64,000 nt of DNA from Prevotella sp. UBA2739 (GCA_002353525.1 DEJV01000045.1:11279-75278); one strand, 5' to 3'. Numbered from the stretch's first letter, positions 26,761 to 36,793 are shown. The notes: generated by a model from the sequence alone, not told the origin. A program made the numbers and translations.

Positions 26761-27324
26761 TTACGCCATCAGCACGGTGATGAGCGTGAGCATAGAATGG
26801 TTGTTGTGGAATTTTTCGCGCAGCATGCTAATCATTTTTGCCTTTCGCTTGTTGAACCCGTTGAGGGTGAGGTTCATCAGCCGGGCAGCCTCGGCATTGC
26901 GCAGGCCCTGCTCGAAGTTGAGCTCGAACACCTGGCGCAGCTCGTCGGGCAGTTCGTCGATGGCAGCATGCAGCATGTCGAGCGTCTCCTGCTCGATCAT
27001 GGCCGCCGAAATCTCGGGTTCGATGTCGTCGGTAGCGATGTGGGCAAGGTATTTTGTCTGCGTGCTGCCGCGTCGCATGAGCGAGATGCACTGGTTGTGC
27101 ACACAGGTGAAGAGGAATGCTTTCATCTGGAAGGGAGAGGTGAACGAGTCGCGCGTGTTGTAGGCTTTGACGATAGCCTCTTGCACGCAGTCCTCAGCCA
27201 TCATGGCATAGCTGTCTCCCAGTGTGCGGGCGGCATATGCCATGAGCGACGACCATGCCTGGGCATAGAGGCTGTCGATTTCACCACGCTTGAAATCGTG
27301 GTATATCTCTTCAGTGATGTTCAT
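26761..27324 (-). CDS. ECF-type RNA polymerase sigma-70 factor
   Basis: A 187-residue sigma factor with only regions 2 and 4. Region 2 lies at about residues 10-85 and region 4, with its helix-turn-helix (NAEAARLMNLTLNGFNKRKA), at about 120-175. It belongs with the Bacteroidales FecI-like group that controls SusC/SusD operons together with a FecR anti-sigma factor. Here it is divergent from the operon, and the FecR gene lies 3 kb away behind two TlpA-like genes, which is not the usual sigma-FecR-SusC order. A TAnnTTTG box (27345-27352) lies 20 bp upstream, so its own expression looks housekeeping-dependent. Confidence 0.9.
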   Translation of the reverse strand: MNITEEIYHDFKRGEIDSLYAQAWSSLMAYAARTLGDSYAMMAEDCVQEAIVKAYNTRDSFTSPFQMKAFLFTCVHNQCISLMRRGSTQTKYLAHIATDDIEPEISAAMIEQETLDMLHAAIDELPDELRQVFELNFEQGLRNAEAARLMNLTLNGFNKRKAKMISMLREKFHNNHSMLTLITVLMA

Positions 27325-27344
27325 CTCTCACGATAATTCGTTCG

Positions 27345-27352
27345 CAAAAATA
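27345..27352 (-). promoter_or_regulatory. -7 promoter box of the ECF sigma gene
   Basis: Minus-strand TATTTTTG fits TAnnTTTG. The opposite side of this divergent region, before the TlpA-like gene, has only an imperfect TACTTTTC, which would fit control by the ECF sigma factor instead. Confidence 0.6.
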
Positions 27353-27473
27353 ATCATTTTTCTGTGAAATAGTAGAAAAAACGAAAAAAAAGTGCGTTTT
27401 ATGTTACATACTTTTCGTTTGTCTGCGTATTAGCAACAAAAAAGAAACATTCACTTTAACCTTTAAAACAAAT

Positions 27474-28871
27474 ATGAAACATTCAAGACTCACCCGAATG
27501 GCAGTGGCATTTGCCCTCATCACCATGCCATCGCTGGCACAGGCACAGTTGCTGAAAGGCAAACTGGTGAATATCAAGGAAGACATCGCCCTTAATTACG
27601 CTCCCGACGGTAACATTATGTTTTCGCAGTATCACGACCTGAAGGTTGCTGACGATGGCACATTTACCTTCGACATGGAAATGCCTCAACCAACAGCCGA
27701 TGTGATTATCTATGTGGGAGAGAAAGGAACCCTAGGCGCACAGTTGGTAAAAGGCAAGACGGTGGAAATGACCGTCACAAAAGTGGACGGTGACTTACAG
27801 GTCACATTCAAGGCTCCGAACACAGACGTTTGCCGTTTCCTGAACCAAAAGGCAAAATCTTTCGACATGGCCAACTACGACGCTATGGATCCTTCGCAGC
27901 GCAAGCCAAACGCAGAGTACCGTGCCTTGTTAGAGAAAGAAAACGTGAAGGTGAAAGCCCTGCTGCCCAAGATAAAAGACAAGAAGTTGCGCGCCTATTA
28001 CAGTCAGTTGGCTGAAGCAGAATACAAATGGCTGAAAGTACGACTCATTGCTGACGACTGCGAACACAAGAAAATAGACCGCAGGACGAATGCCGAGTTG
28101 CAAGAGTTGTTGAAAGGTCTTGACGTGAATGACCCCATCAACTACCAGACGAACCTCTCTCTTTGGGTCCTTCTCAACAAAGCCAAGAGCGACATGGCAG
28201 GTAGCAATGAGGCATATTGCTATGAGCTGATGGAGGTAACCAATCAGCTGGTCAGCAACCCCAACCTTCGCAAACAGATGGTACAGGTTATCGGGCAGAA
28301 CTATTATATTTATGGTGACGGCTCCGGCAACTATGAGGAGTTTAGCAAGCGCTTCAGAGAGTTCGCCGGCGAGCATGCAAATATCGCTGATGGCATGTAC
28401 AAACAATTCATGGAAGTGAAGAAATCGAAGGAAAAGACGGCCACAGGCACCCCGGCGCCCGACATTACCCTCGACCTCCCTGACGGCAAGCAGGTACAAC
28501 TGAAAGATATCTGCAAGGGAAAGTTCACCTATATCGACGTGTGGGCCACCTGGTGCGGACCCTGCAAGATGGAGATTCCCCACATGGCAAAACTCGTAGA
28601 GCGCTTCAAGGGTAACGACAAGGTGCAGTTCATCAGCATCTCGGTGGACGAGAACGTGGAGGCCTGGAAGAAGATGATTGCCGCCGACAAACCGCAGTGG
28701 GCACAATATAACATTCATGGCAAGACCAACCAGCAGTTCTCTGCCGACTGGGGCATCACGGGCATTCCGCGCTTCATCATGATCGACAAGAACGGTAACA
28801 TCTTCGCTGCCGATGCCACACGACCGTCGAATGAGGAGACCGCCAAAACGATTGAGGAACAAACAAAATAG
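27474..28871 (+). CDS. TlpA-like thioredoxin-fold protein 1 (DUF4369-like N-terminus)
   Basis: A 465-residue secreted protein. A signal peptide (about 1-24, ending AQAQ) precedes a DUF4369-like beta domain (to about 115), a helical middle region and a C-terminal thioredoxin domain (about 325-465) with active site WCGPC and the cis-proline segment GITGIPRFI. Predicted role: thiol reductase or exchange protein outside the inner membrane. It is the first gene of the operon facing the ECF sigma gene and is followed after 7 bp by a close paralogue. Their C-terminal 140 residues are nearly the same, which points to a recent tandem duplication or gene conversion. Confidence 0.9.
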   Translation: MKHSRLTRMAVAFALITMPSLAQAQLLKGKLVNIKEDIALNYAPDGNIMFSQYHDLKVADDGTFTFDMEMPQPTADVIIYVGEKGTLGAQLVKGKTVEMTVTKVDGDLQVTFKAPNTDVCRFLNQKAKSFDMANYDAMDPSQRKPNAEYRALLEKENVKVKALLPKIKDKKLRAYYSQLAEAEYKWLKVRLIADDCEHKKIDRRTNAELQELLKGLDVNDPINYQTNLSLWVLLNKAKSDMAGSNEAYCYELMEVTNQLVSNPNLRKQMVQVIGQNYYIYGDGSGNYEEFSKRFREFAGEHANIADGMYKQFMEVKKSKEKTATGTPAPDITLDLPDGKQVQLKDICKGKFTYIDVWATWCGPCKMEIPHMAKLVERFKGNDKVQFISISVDENVEAWKKMIAADKPQWAQYNIHGKTNQQFSADWGITGIPRFIMIDKNGNIFAADATRPSNEETAKTIEEQTK

Positions 28872-28878
28872 GCAACAC

Positions 28879-30258
28879 ATGAAGAGAACATTTATTATAG
28901 CACTGTCTGCCCTCTTTGCGCTACAGACACCGGCTCAACTGCTGAAAGGCAAGGTTGAAGGAGTAAATTTGAAGAGCATCACCATTGAGTATTCGCCCAA
29001 GGGCGACGTCATGGAGACCGAATATAAAGAGATTCCCGTGAAAGACGGCGTGTTCGTCTTCGAAACCGTTCTGCCTGTTGAGACCGTCGATGTGGGTGTC
29101 TTGGCTGAAGGACGCAATGCGCTGGGCGCACACCTGACAAAAGGTGAGACGCAGGAAATGACCATTACAGAGAAAGACGGTCGTCTGGTTGCTTCCTACA
29201 AAGGTGTGGGAGCCGACGTGTCGCCAGTGGTGAGCCGCATGAACGAGGCGTATGACATCATGCGCTACTTCTCGCTCGACCCTTCTCAGAAGAAGACAAC
29301 AGAGGAATTTCTCCAACTGCTTGACCATGAGTATGCCGCAGTGAAGCCGCTTCTGAAGAATATCAAGAACAAGCAGCTGCGCTACTTCTACACACGTCTG
29401 AACGATGCGAAATGCAAGGAGCAAAAGGCTCGCATCATGAGCAACGACATCTATGAGAAGAAGCTTAACCCCAAGGACGATGCCGAATACAAAGCTCTTT
29501 TAGCGGATGTTGACATCAACGATGAGATCAGCCGCATATCCGGACTGTCACTCACAAAACTATTGTCAATGACAAGCAACGGTGTGGAATTCAAGAGCGA
29601 CATGGGCCCGTACTGCACAGAACTGATGCAGTTGACCGAGAAGCATGTCACCAACCCAGCTTTTCGTAGACAGGTAGTGAATTCCGTTGGTTACAACTAC
29701 TTCACATTCGGTGACGACTCGGGCGACTATCATGCATTCTTCGATGCCTACAAGAAATTTGCCGGCGATGAGAATGCCGATATCCCCAAGAAATATGAGA
29801 GTAAGATTGCTGCATGGGACAAGACCCACAAAGGTGTGCCTGCGCCTGACATTACGCTCGACACGCCCGACGGCCAGCAAGTGCAGCTAAAGGATATTGC
29901 CAAGGGGAAGTTCACCTATATTGATGTGTGGGCCACCTGGTGCGGACCCTGCAAGAAGGAAATCCCGTTCATGGCCCAGCTGGTGGAGAAGTTTAAAGGT
30001 AACGACAAAGTGATGTTCGTCAGCATCTCTGTCGATGAGAATGTGAATGCATGGAAAGAAATGATTGCCGCCGACAAGCCGGCATGGCCGCAGTATAATA
30101 TTAATAAAGATACAGCCAAGCAGTTCATGACCGACTGGGGCATCACGGGCATTCCCCGCTTCATCATGATCGACAAGAACGGCAACATCTTTGCTGCCGA
30201 TGCCAGCAGGCCCTCGGAAGAGAAGACCGCCAATACGATTGACGAACAGACAAGGTAA
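28879..30258 (+). CDS. TlpA-like thioredoxin-fold protein 2 (DUF4369-like N-terminus)
   Basis: A 459-residue paralogue of the gene upstream with the same plan: signal peptide (about 1-20), DUF4369-like domain, helical middle, thioredoxin domain with WCGPC and GITGIPRFI. The start at 28879 (MKRTFIIALSALF) was chosen because it gives a clean signal peptide; an earlier in-frame ATG at 28813 lies inside the previous gene. The thioredoxin domains of the two proteins are almost alike, while the N-terminal halves have diverged. This suggests the same redox partner but different ligands or surfaces. Confidence 0.9.
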   Translation: MKRTFIIALSALFALQTPAQLLKGKVEGVNLKSITIEYSPKGDVMETEYKEIPVKDGVFVFETVLPVETVDVGVLAEGRNALGAHLTKGETQEMTITEKDGRLVASYKGVGADVSPVVSRMNEAYDIMRYFSLDPSQKKTTEEFLQLLDHEYAAVKPLLKNIKNKQLRYFYTRLNDAKCKEQKARIMSNDIYEKKLNPKDDAEYKALLADVDINDEISRISGLSLTKLLSMTSNGVEFKSDMGPYCTELMQLTEKHVTNPAFRRQVVNSVGYNYFTFGDDSGDYHAFFDAYKKFAGDENADIPKKYESKIAAWDKTHKGVPAPDITLDTPDGQQVQLKDIAKGKFTYIDVWATWCGPCKKEIPFMAQLVEKFKGNDKVMFVSISVDENVNAWKEMIAADKPAWPQYNINKDTAKQFMTDWGITGIPRFIMIDKNGNIFAADASRPSEEKTANTIDEQTR

Positions 30259-30316
30259 CACAGCGAAAAGTGAAAAAGTGGAAAAGAAAAAGAGCAGAAG
30301 TGAAGTCATATCTCTA

Positions 30317-30375
30317 GCTTCTTACTTTCTTGCCTCTTATTTTCTTGCTTCTTACTTTCTTGCTTCTTGCCTCTA
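30317..30375. repeat. 15-nt tandem array before the FecR gene
   Basis: Three 15-nt units of GCTTCTTACTTTCTT type are followed by two 7-nt units (GCTTCTT, GCCTCTA). The 15-nt period is 7 + 8 nt. Confidence 0.8.
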
Positions 30376-30393
30376 CAAAAAAACAAAAGATAT

Positions 30394-31593
30394 ATGGCAC
30401 AGATGGAAGAACAAAATCTGATTTCGTGGCTGATATGCAAACAGACCATCGGAACAATTACGGAAGAGGAACAGCTGATACTCAGTGAGTGGCGAAAACA
30501 GAACGAGCACAATGAGGCCGCTTACCAGCGGCTCATGGACACCGACCGTCAGGCACTGGAGTTCCGGCGCAGCCAGATGACAGACTATCACCGTCCGCTT
30601 GAGGACATGAAGCGCAGACTGTTTGGCGAGAATGCCGGAGCCGTTCAGGGTTCCAGACCACAGGCCACAAGTTCATGGCTACACGGCTCAGGCTCGAAAT
30701 ATATGTATCTGGCCGCTGCTGCCCTGCTCTTCCTTGTGGGTAGCGTGTTCTTCTATCGTGCTTATCAGAATATGGAGCAGGCGGCAACGCAGGCGCAAGT
30801 GGCTCAGGCCGACATACAACCAGGCCGCACGCAGGCTGTGCTGACACTCGACAACGGCGAGACCGTAGAACTGGGTGCCGACCAAACCATTAATATGGAA
30901 GCCATTGCCCAGGCACAGAAATCGGCGGATGGCGAACAGACAGCGCCTAACACTCTGAGCACTCCGCGTGGCGGCGAGTTCAAGATCACGCTCGAAGACG
31001 GTACCGAAGTATGGCTCAACGCCGAGACCACACTGCGCTATCCTGAGACTTTCGACGGCGATGAGCGGCGCGTGGAAGTGTCGGGCGAGGCATATTTCAA
31101 GGTAGCCAAGAATGCCGAAAAGCCTTTCTATGTGGTGAGCGGCGGCCAGGAAGTGCGCGTGCTGGGCACTGAGTTCAACGTGCATGCATACAACGACGAG
31201 CCTGCCATCTTCACCACATTGGTGGAAGGCAGTATTGCATTGAAGCCCGTGAGTGGCAATGGCAGCGAACTGATGCTCACACCCGGCAGTCAGTCGGTGT
31301 TCACCCGCAGCGATGCCTCCGCCCGCGTAAGGAAAGTAGATACCGATGTGGTGACCAGTTGGCGCAGTGGCGTGTTTGTGTTCGAGAACCAAAACCTCGA
31401 GCAGATTATGCGCACACTGAGCCGTTGGTATGACTTCGAGTATGAGTTTGCCAACGCCAAGGTGGCCAAGACCGAGTTCATGGGCAGCATTCCGCGCTAC
31501 GGCAGCTTCAGCGAGGTAATCGACATCTTCCAGAAGATAGGCGGCATACGGCTGGTACAACATGGCAACAAGATTGTCATCTCGGAGAATTGA
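30394..31593 (+). CDS. FecR-family anti-sigma factor
   Basis: A 399-residue inner membrane regulator. The cytoplasmic helical domain (about 1-95) would bind the ECF sigma factor. A single membrane helix lies at about 100-125 (YLAAAALLFLVGSVFFY), followed by the periplasmic FecR domain (about 190-290, TPRGGEFKITLEDGTEVWLNA) and a C-terminal DUF4974-like domain that contacts the STN domain of the SusC protein. It sits directly upstream of such a SusC gene. The start at 30394 (MAQMEEQNL) avoids translating the repeat array upstream; 30403 is an alternative. Confidence 0.92.
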   Translation: MAQMEEQNLISWLICKQTIGTITEEEQLILSEWRKQNEHNEAAYQRLMDTDRQALEFRRSQMTDYHRPLEDMKRRLFGENAGAVQGSRPQATSSWLHGSGSKYMYLAAAALLFLVGSVFFYRAYQNMEQAATQAQVAQADIQPGRTQAVLTLDNGETVELGADQTINMEAIAQAQKSADGEQTAPNTLSTPRGGEFKITLEDGTEVWLNAETTLRYPETFDGDERRVEVSGEAYFKVAKNAEKPFYVVSGGQEVRVLGTEFNVHAYNDEPAIFTTLVEGSIALKPVSGNGSELMLTPGSQSVFTRSDASARVRKVDTDVVTSWRSGVFVFENQNLEQIMRTLSRWYDFEYEFANAKVAKTEFMGSIPRYGSFSEVIDIFQKIGGIRLVQHGNKIVISEN

Positions 31594-31612
31594 GCATGGA
31601 GAATGGAGAATT
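31592..31612. repeat. 7-nt array (3 units) between FecR and SusC genes
   Basis: GAGCATG, GAGAATG, GAGAATT directly follow the FecR stop and form part of the SusC leader. Confidence 0.65.
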
Positions 31613-31640
31613 AAAAAAACGTAATACAATTATTTACGAC

Positions 31641-34600
31641 ATGAAGAAAACACAAATCATCTTTGCGATTGTAGCGTGGCTGATGCTCGTTCCGCTGACA
31701 GCGGTGGCTCAGACCTACAGCGTGAACTACAAAAACCAAACTATTGAGCAGGTGACGAAAGACCTGCGGAAGAAAACTGGCTACCAGTTTGTGTATAAAA
31801 AAGAGGTGGTAGAGGGTGTGCAGCCCATCACCTATGTGTTGAAAAATGCTACGCTTGAGCAGTTGCTCAACCGTATCTTCTATGAACAGGCTGGCCTGGA
31901 CTACGAAATTACAAAAGGAACGGTCATCTTGCGAAAGGCAGGGAGAAACCGCCCTTTCTTCAAAAGAAACATCACGGGAATAGTGATCGACGAGAACGAG
32001 GAGTCGCTGCCGGGCGTCACCGTGAAGCTGAAAGGCACTGACACTGGCGTGACTACCGACCTCGACGGACAGTTCACCATTCTGGCCGAGGGCAAACAGC
32101 CCATCCTGGAAATATCGTATGTGGGCATGAAAAGCAAGACGGTGCGCGTCAGCCCGAAAGAGACATTCGTCATGGTGACCCTCGAGGCCGACGAGAACCT
32201 GCTCGACGAGGTGCTCGTAACGGGTTATCAAAACATCAAGCGCGAGAATGCAACGGGTTCTTACCAGCTCATCAGCTCGAAAAAACTCGACGAGCGCCAC
32301 ACCGGCACTATCGTAGAGAACCTGGAAGGTCAGATACCAGGACTGATGAGCTATAACAACGGACTGAACGGTGGTGGCGAGAATGCGCTGACCATCCGAG
32401 GCATCAGCTCGTTCCAGGCTAAGACCAACCCATTGGTGGTGGTCGACGGACTGCCCATCGAAGGCAGTATTGAGACTGTGAACCCCTACAACATTGAGAA
32501 CATCACCGTGCTGAAAGATGCCTCGGCTGCCGCCATCTATGGTGCCCGCGCATCGAACGGCGTGATTGTCATCACCACCAAGCGTGCCCATCAGGAGAAA
32601 CTCGAGGTGGACTTCAGCACCGACATCACCATCAGCGAGATGCAGAAATACGACAACTACGGCTGGGCCAACGCGGCACAGGTCATCGCGTTGGAGAAAT
32701 ACAACTTCAACAGCATGCGCAATGCCGTGCAGGCCAAGGCTGCCGCCGAGGCCGAGGCTGCCAGGACCGGACAGGATGTCGACAAAGTCGTAAAACCCTG
32801 GATGAGCACTGGCGCCAATGCTTTTGAATCGCTGCTGAGTACTTACAACACCAACCTGCTCGCATTGAGCCCAGTGGCACGCCTGCTCACCAACAATTAT
32901 CTGGGCACACTGAGCGACAGCGACCTGCAGTCGCAGCTCGACCGGCTGGCAGGCAACGACTACCGCCGCGAGTGGCAGGACGCCTACGACCGCAACCGCA
33001 TTCTGCAGCAGTATAACCTCTCGCTGCGCACACGCGGCAAATATCTCAACTCGACCATCGTGTTGAACTACAAGGGTGACAACATGGGAGCCGTGAAAGA
33101 ACGCAACGACGCCCTGACATTCAGTTACCGCGGCGACCTCGATGCCACCAAGTGGCTGAAACTCTCGTTTGGCACAAACGTCATCAGCGAGCGTGCCAAG
33201 CAGCATGTCAGCAGCGAGGTGTCGGGACGCAACTTCTTCCAACCCTACATGAGCATGTATAATGCCGACGGCACAGAGGCTGCGATGGAGGGATACATCG
33301 GACTCTACGAGCCTACCCTCTCCAATCCCGACCTGGGACTGAAAGACGCTGCCTACTATCCGCTGCAAGAGCTGAACATGAACTTCAACAACAGCCGTCG
33401 CACCAACATCCGCTCGTTTGCCAGTGCCACAGCCACCATCCTGCCGGGATGGACTGCCAGTGCCCACTTCCAGTATGAGGACATCTACTATAAGAGCAAC
33501 AGCTATCTGAAAGCCGACTCTTACGACATGCGCTACCTCTACAACATCTATACGGCCGAGGGCATTGAGATGATGGAGGACTACGACCCCGAGACATGGG
33601 AGCCTATCCAGGTGCCTGTATCGGTAATCAAGCACTATATCCCCGAGGGCGGACAACTGCGTACCACTACCAATGAGGGTGCCTACTATACCTTCCGTGC
33701 ACAGACGGGCTATCAGAATGTCTTCGCCGAGAAACATGCCATTGAGGCACTGGCCGGTTTTGAGTTCCGCGAGTCGCGCACCAAGTCGAACAGCAACCTG
33801 CTGGTGGGCTACGACGAGCAGACACAGACCAACCGCAACGCGCTCATCAACCTGGGCGAACTGAAGAACCTCGAGGGCAGCGCATCGGCCGTGGGCATCA
33901 ACTACACCATGTCCGGCGCACCCGAGTCATCGTCGTTCACCACCTCCGACGTGCTGCACCGTTTCTATTCGCTCTATTTCACCGGCAACTATACCTACGA
34001 CAGCCGTTACTCGGCCAGTTTCTCCTACCGTGTGGACAAGACCGACCTCTTCGGTGCCGATCCAGAGTTCCGCGGCCGTCCGCTGTGGTCGGTAGGTGCC
34101 AGCTGGAACATCCATAATGAGGCGTTCATGAAGAAATATGCATGGATTGACGCCCTGAAACTGCGCGCCAGCTATGGTCTCACCGGTAATATCGACTCTT
34201 CGGTATCGTCGTTCCTCACTGCCACTCTCGAGAATGAGTTCATCTACGGCAATCTCGGAGCCACGCTCAACACCCCGCCCAACGATCAGCTGCGCTGGGA
34301 GAAGACTGCCTCGTGGAACCTCGGACTCGACTTCTCGCTGTGGAGCAACCGACTGAGCGGTTCGCTAGACTACTATCACAAGAAAGGCACCGACCTGCTC
34401 ACCTCTACCGACCTTGACCCCACCACAGGATGGACATCGCTGACCATCAACAACGGTGAGATGACCAACAATGGTGTGGAACTGCAACTGAATGGTGAGA
34501 TTCTGAAACCTGCCACACGCAAGGACCTGGGCATCAATGCCGCCTTCAATATCTCGTACAACAAGAATGAGGTGACAAAGGTGAACCACGAGCCCACTTC

Positions 34601-35321
34601 GGGCTATCAGAATCTCAGCGCCTGGACCCTGCACAAGGGCTATCCCGTGCACTCGCTGTTCTCGGCCCGCTATGCAGGCATTGCTTACGACGAGGACACC
34701 CACATCCAGTATATCACCTGGAACGACCAGGCCGGCGAGACACACAACTCGGAGATTACCACCGACGACTTTAAAGTGGAGGATGCCGTATATAGCGGCT
34801 CGCTCGACCCAAAGGTGATGTCGAGCTTTACCCCTGAGATTACGTGGAACGGATTCTCGCTCTCGGCCATGTTCAGCTATTATGGCGGACACCACATGCG
34901 CGCCAATGTGAACAACTGGTCGACGAGAGGCAGCGAAATAGGCTATAACAACCGTCTGGATGTGGTTCCTGCCAGCATGCTGGACTACTGGACATCCAAC
35001 GACCCCACACAATATGTGGCCAATGGCTACCTTGGACAGAACAACGTGATTGGCACCTATAGCATTCCCTATCTGGACTGCAACGTGGTGCCTGCCGACT
35101 ACCTGAAACTGCGCAACGTGGTGCTGGGCTACAACTTCCCGAAGAATTGGTGCAAGAAGTTGGGCATGAATGCCATCCGCCTGCGCGTGCAGATGAACAA
35201 TGTGTGCACCTGGGTACGCAACAAGTTCGACATCGACCCCGAGGCTAACTCGCCTATCGACGGCACTCCTCTCAACAAGGCTCCGCGCAGCTACACCATG
35301 AGTCTGCACGTAAACTTTTAA
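31641..35321 (+). CDS. SusC/RagA-type TonB-dependent transporter with STN signalling domain
   Basis: A 1226-residue outer membrane transporter. Signal peptide about 1-24; STN domain about 25-95 (NQTIEQVTKDLRKKTGYQF); carboxypeptidase-regulatory-like domain about 105-190; plug about 195-310 with the SusC motif GAxxARxSNGVIxIxT near 290; then the beta-barrel ending in LHVNF. The STN domain is the part that signals to FecR when substrate binds, so SusC, FecR and the ECF sigma factor can form a signalling loop. With the SusD lipoprotein gene 33 bp downstream it makes a surface uptake pair. The start at 31641 gives a proper signal peptide. The substrate cannot be deduced. Confidence 0.95.
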   Translation: MKKTQIIFAIVAWLMLVPLTAVAQTYSVNYKNQTIEQVTKDLRKKTGYQFVYKKEVVEGVQPITYVLKNATLEQLLNRIFYEQAGLDYEITKGTVILRKAGRNRPFFKRNITGIVIDENEESLPGVTVKLKGTDTGVTTDLDGQFTILAEGKQPILEISYVGMKSKTVRVSPKETFVMVTLEADENLLDEVLVTGYQNIKRENATGSYQLISSKKLDERHTGTIVENLEGQIPGLMSYNNGLNGGGENALTIRGISSFQAKTNPLVVVDGLPIEGSIETVNPYNIENITVLKDASAAAIYGARASNGVIVITTKRAHQEKLEVDFSTDITISEMQKYDNYGWANAAQVIALEKYNFNSMRNAVQAKAAAEAEAARTGQDVDKVVKPWMSTGANAFESLLSTYNTNLLALSPVARLLTNNYLGTLSDSDLQSQLDRLAGNDYRREWQDAYDRNRILQQYNLSLRTRGKYLNSTIVLNYKGDNMGAVKERNDALTFSYRGDLDATKWLKLSFGTNVISERAKQHVSSEVSGRNFFQPYMSMYNADGTEAAMEGYIGLYEPTLSNPDLGLKDAAYYPLQELNMNFNNSRRTNIRSFASATATILPGWTASAHFQYEDIYYKSNSYLKADSYDMRYLYNIYTAEGIEMMEDYDPETWEPIQVPVSVIKHYIPEGGQLRTTTNEGAYYTFRAQTGYQNVFAEKHAIEALAGFEFRESRTKSNSNLLVGYDEQTQTNRNALINLGELKNLEGSASAVGINYTMSGAPESSSFTTSDVLHRFYSLYFTGNYTYDSRYSASFSYRVDKTDLFGADPEFRGRPLWSVGASWNIHNEAFMKKYAWIDALKLRASYGLTGNIDSSVSSFLTATLENEFIYGNLGATLNTPPNDQLRWEKTASWNLGLDFSLWSNRLSGSLDYYHKKGTDLLTSTDLDPTTGWTSLTINNGEMTNNGVELQLNGEILKPATRKDLGINAAFNISYNKNEVTKVNHEPTSGYQNLSAWTLHKGYPVHSLFSARYAGIAYDEDTHIQYITWNDQAGETHNSEITTDDFKVEDAVYSGSLDPKVMSSFTPEITWNGFSLSAMFSYYGGHHMRANVNNWSTRGSEIGYNNRLDVVPASMLDYWTSNDPTQYVANGYLGQNNVIGTYSIPYLDCNVVPADYLKLRNVVLGYNFPKNWCKKLGMNAIRLRVQMNNVCTWVRNKFDIDPEANSPIDGTPLNKAPRSYTMSLHVNF

Positions 35322-35328
35322 TAATGGA

Positions 35329-35356
35329 TAGTTGACAATTGACAATTGATAATTAT
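35329..35356. repeat. 7-nt array containing the SusD start codon
   Basis: Four units (TAGTTGA, CAATTGA, CAATTGA, TAATTAT) fill the SusC-SusD spacer; the first two bases of the SusD ATG (35355) belong to the last unit. Confidence 0.75.
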
Positions 35357-36788
35357 GAATACAAAAGCCATCATATATAATAAGGTAAAGAATGCCGGAG
35401 TGAAGGCATTTCTGCTGCTCCTTGCCCCCTGTTCTCTGCTGCTGAGCAGTTGCGACGACAAACTCGACATCGTGCCCAAGGGCATGACCACACTCGAGAA
35501 TGTAGACGACCTGGAGTCGCTTCTCAATCAGGAGTATATGATCAATGTGTCTCCTGCATCCGACCTGGGCATCATCTGCAACGAGAGCTATGGCTCGTTC
35601 CTCAACGTGGCCGAGGTGATGGCACAGTCCAACACGTTGAACTATGCTTACACCACCTACGACGAGAGCATCGACCGTGCCGCCCTCGCTACCGATGACG
35701 CACGTTACCAGAACTGCTATAAATACATCAACTATATGAATGTGGTCATCTCGAAAATGGACGACGCCACAGGCAACAGCGCCAACAAGGCGCGCTACAT
35801 TGCAGAGGCACGCATGGTGAGAGCCTATCTGCACTGGCTGCTGGTGAATATTTATGCCAAACAGTATGATGATGCCACAGCCGAGGACGAAGGCGGCATT
35901 CCATACGTTGTCAATACCGACGTGTCGGAAGAGAAAACAAAACTATCACTAGCAGAAACATACCGCCGCATTCTCGAAGACTGTTCCGACGAGGTGATTG
36001 CACAACTGCCACAAAAGAACACCAATGTGGAACGCGTCGACCAGGCTTTCGGCAATGCAGTGCGCGCCAAGGTGCTCATGCAGATGAAACACTATGCAGA
36101 GGCGCTTCCCTACGCACAGGCTTCGCTCCGACTGAACAACACCATCGAGGACCGCTCGGCCATTGTGGAGTCGATGACATGGTCGCTGCCACAAACTGCA
36201 GAGAACAACCTGCTGTATATCGGGGCGGGTACACGCGTGTCGCCAACTTTTACCACCATCATGCCTGAGACCTATGCATTGTTTGAGGAGGGTGACTATG
36301 TCATCAACTACGATCTGATGGGCGGATGGTCTGTCATGATGGGCGAGATGTTCTCAGGAATCTCGGGTTCTGCACTCTATCAGGGATGGGACACCTGGGG
36401 CAACCCCTGGGGCATCGTCACCGACCACATGTACTATGTGGCTGCCGAATGTCTGATCCGAACAGGCAAGATACAAGAAGGGTTGCAGATGGTGGACCGC
36501 GTGAGAGCCAAACGCGTAGAGAACTACGAGCCGTTTGCACAGGGCAATCCTTCTGAACAGGAAGCCATGGCCATGATGCAGCGCGCCAAATGGGTGGAGT
36601 GCATTGCCAGCTATGAGAACTTCTTCGACTGCAAACGCTGGAACACCGAGGCCAACTATAAGCGCACTATCACCCGCAATCTGGGCAGCTATGGCACTTT
36701 CACGCTCTCGCCCGAGTCGCCACTATGGGTATTGCCGTTCCCAGCCAATGCCACAAGATATAATCCATCGCTCACGCAAAACTATTAA
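35355..36788 (+). CDS. SusD-family surface glycan/nutrient-binding lipoprotein
   Basis: A 477-residue protein. A lipoprotein signal ends LLLSSC with the lipidated cysteine near residue 33, followed by the SusD fold: TPR-like helices (YKYINYMNVVISKMDD, ARMVRAYLHWLLVNIYA) and a typical C-terminal end (WVLPFPANATRYNPSLTQNY). SusD proteins form the lid of the partner SusC barrel and capture substrate. At 477 residues it is on the short side, as in SusD-like proteins of small-PUL or peptide/oligomer systems. No partner SusE/F-like lipoprotein follows; the next gene is a TlpA-like protein. Confidence 0.92.
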   Translation: MNTKAIIYNKVKNAGVKAFLLLLAPCSLLLSSCDDKLDIVPKGMTTLENVDDLESLLNQEYMINVSPASDLGIICNESYGSFLNVAEVMAQSNTLNYAYTTYDESIDRAALATDDARYQNCYKYINYMNVVISKMDDATGNSANKARYIAEARMVRAYLHWLLVNIYAKQYDDATAEDEGGIPYVVNTDVSEEKTKLSLAETYRRILEDCSDEVIAQLPQKNTNVERVDQAFGNAVRAKVLMQMKHYAEALPYAQASLRLNNTIEDRSAIVESMTWSLPQTAENNLLYIGAGTRVSPTFTTIMPETYALFEEGDYVINYDLMGGWSVMMGEMFSGISGSALYQGWDTWGNPWGIVTDHMYYVAAECLIRTGKIQEGLQMVDRVRAKRVENYEPFAQGNPSEQEAMAMMQRAKWVECIASYENFFDCKRWNTEANYKRTITRNLGSYGTFTLSPESPLWVLPFPANATRYNPSLTQNY

Positions 36789-36793
36789 TCATG

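Noticed and set aside
31611..33737. A long open frame on the minus strand opposite the SusC gene.
   Set aside because: It has no family resemblance, is rich in H, V and C as expected from an antisense reading, and the plus-strand frame is a complete SusC protein.
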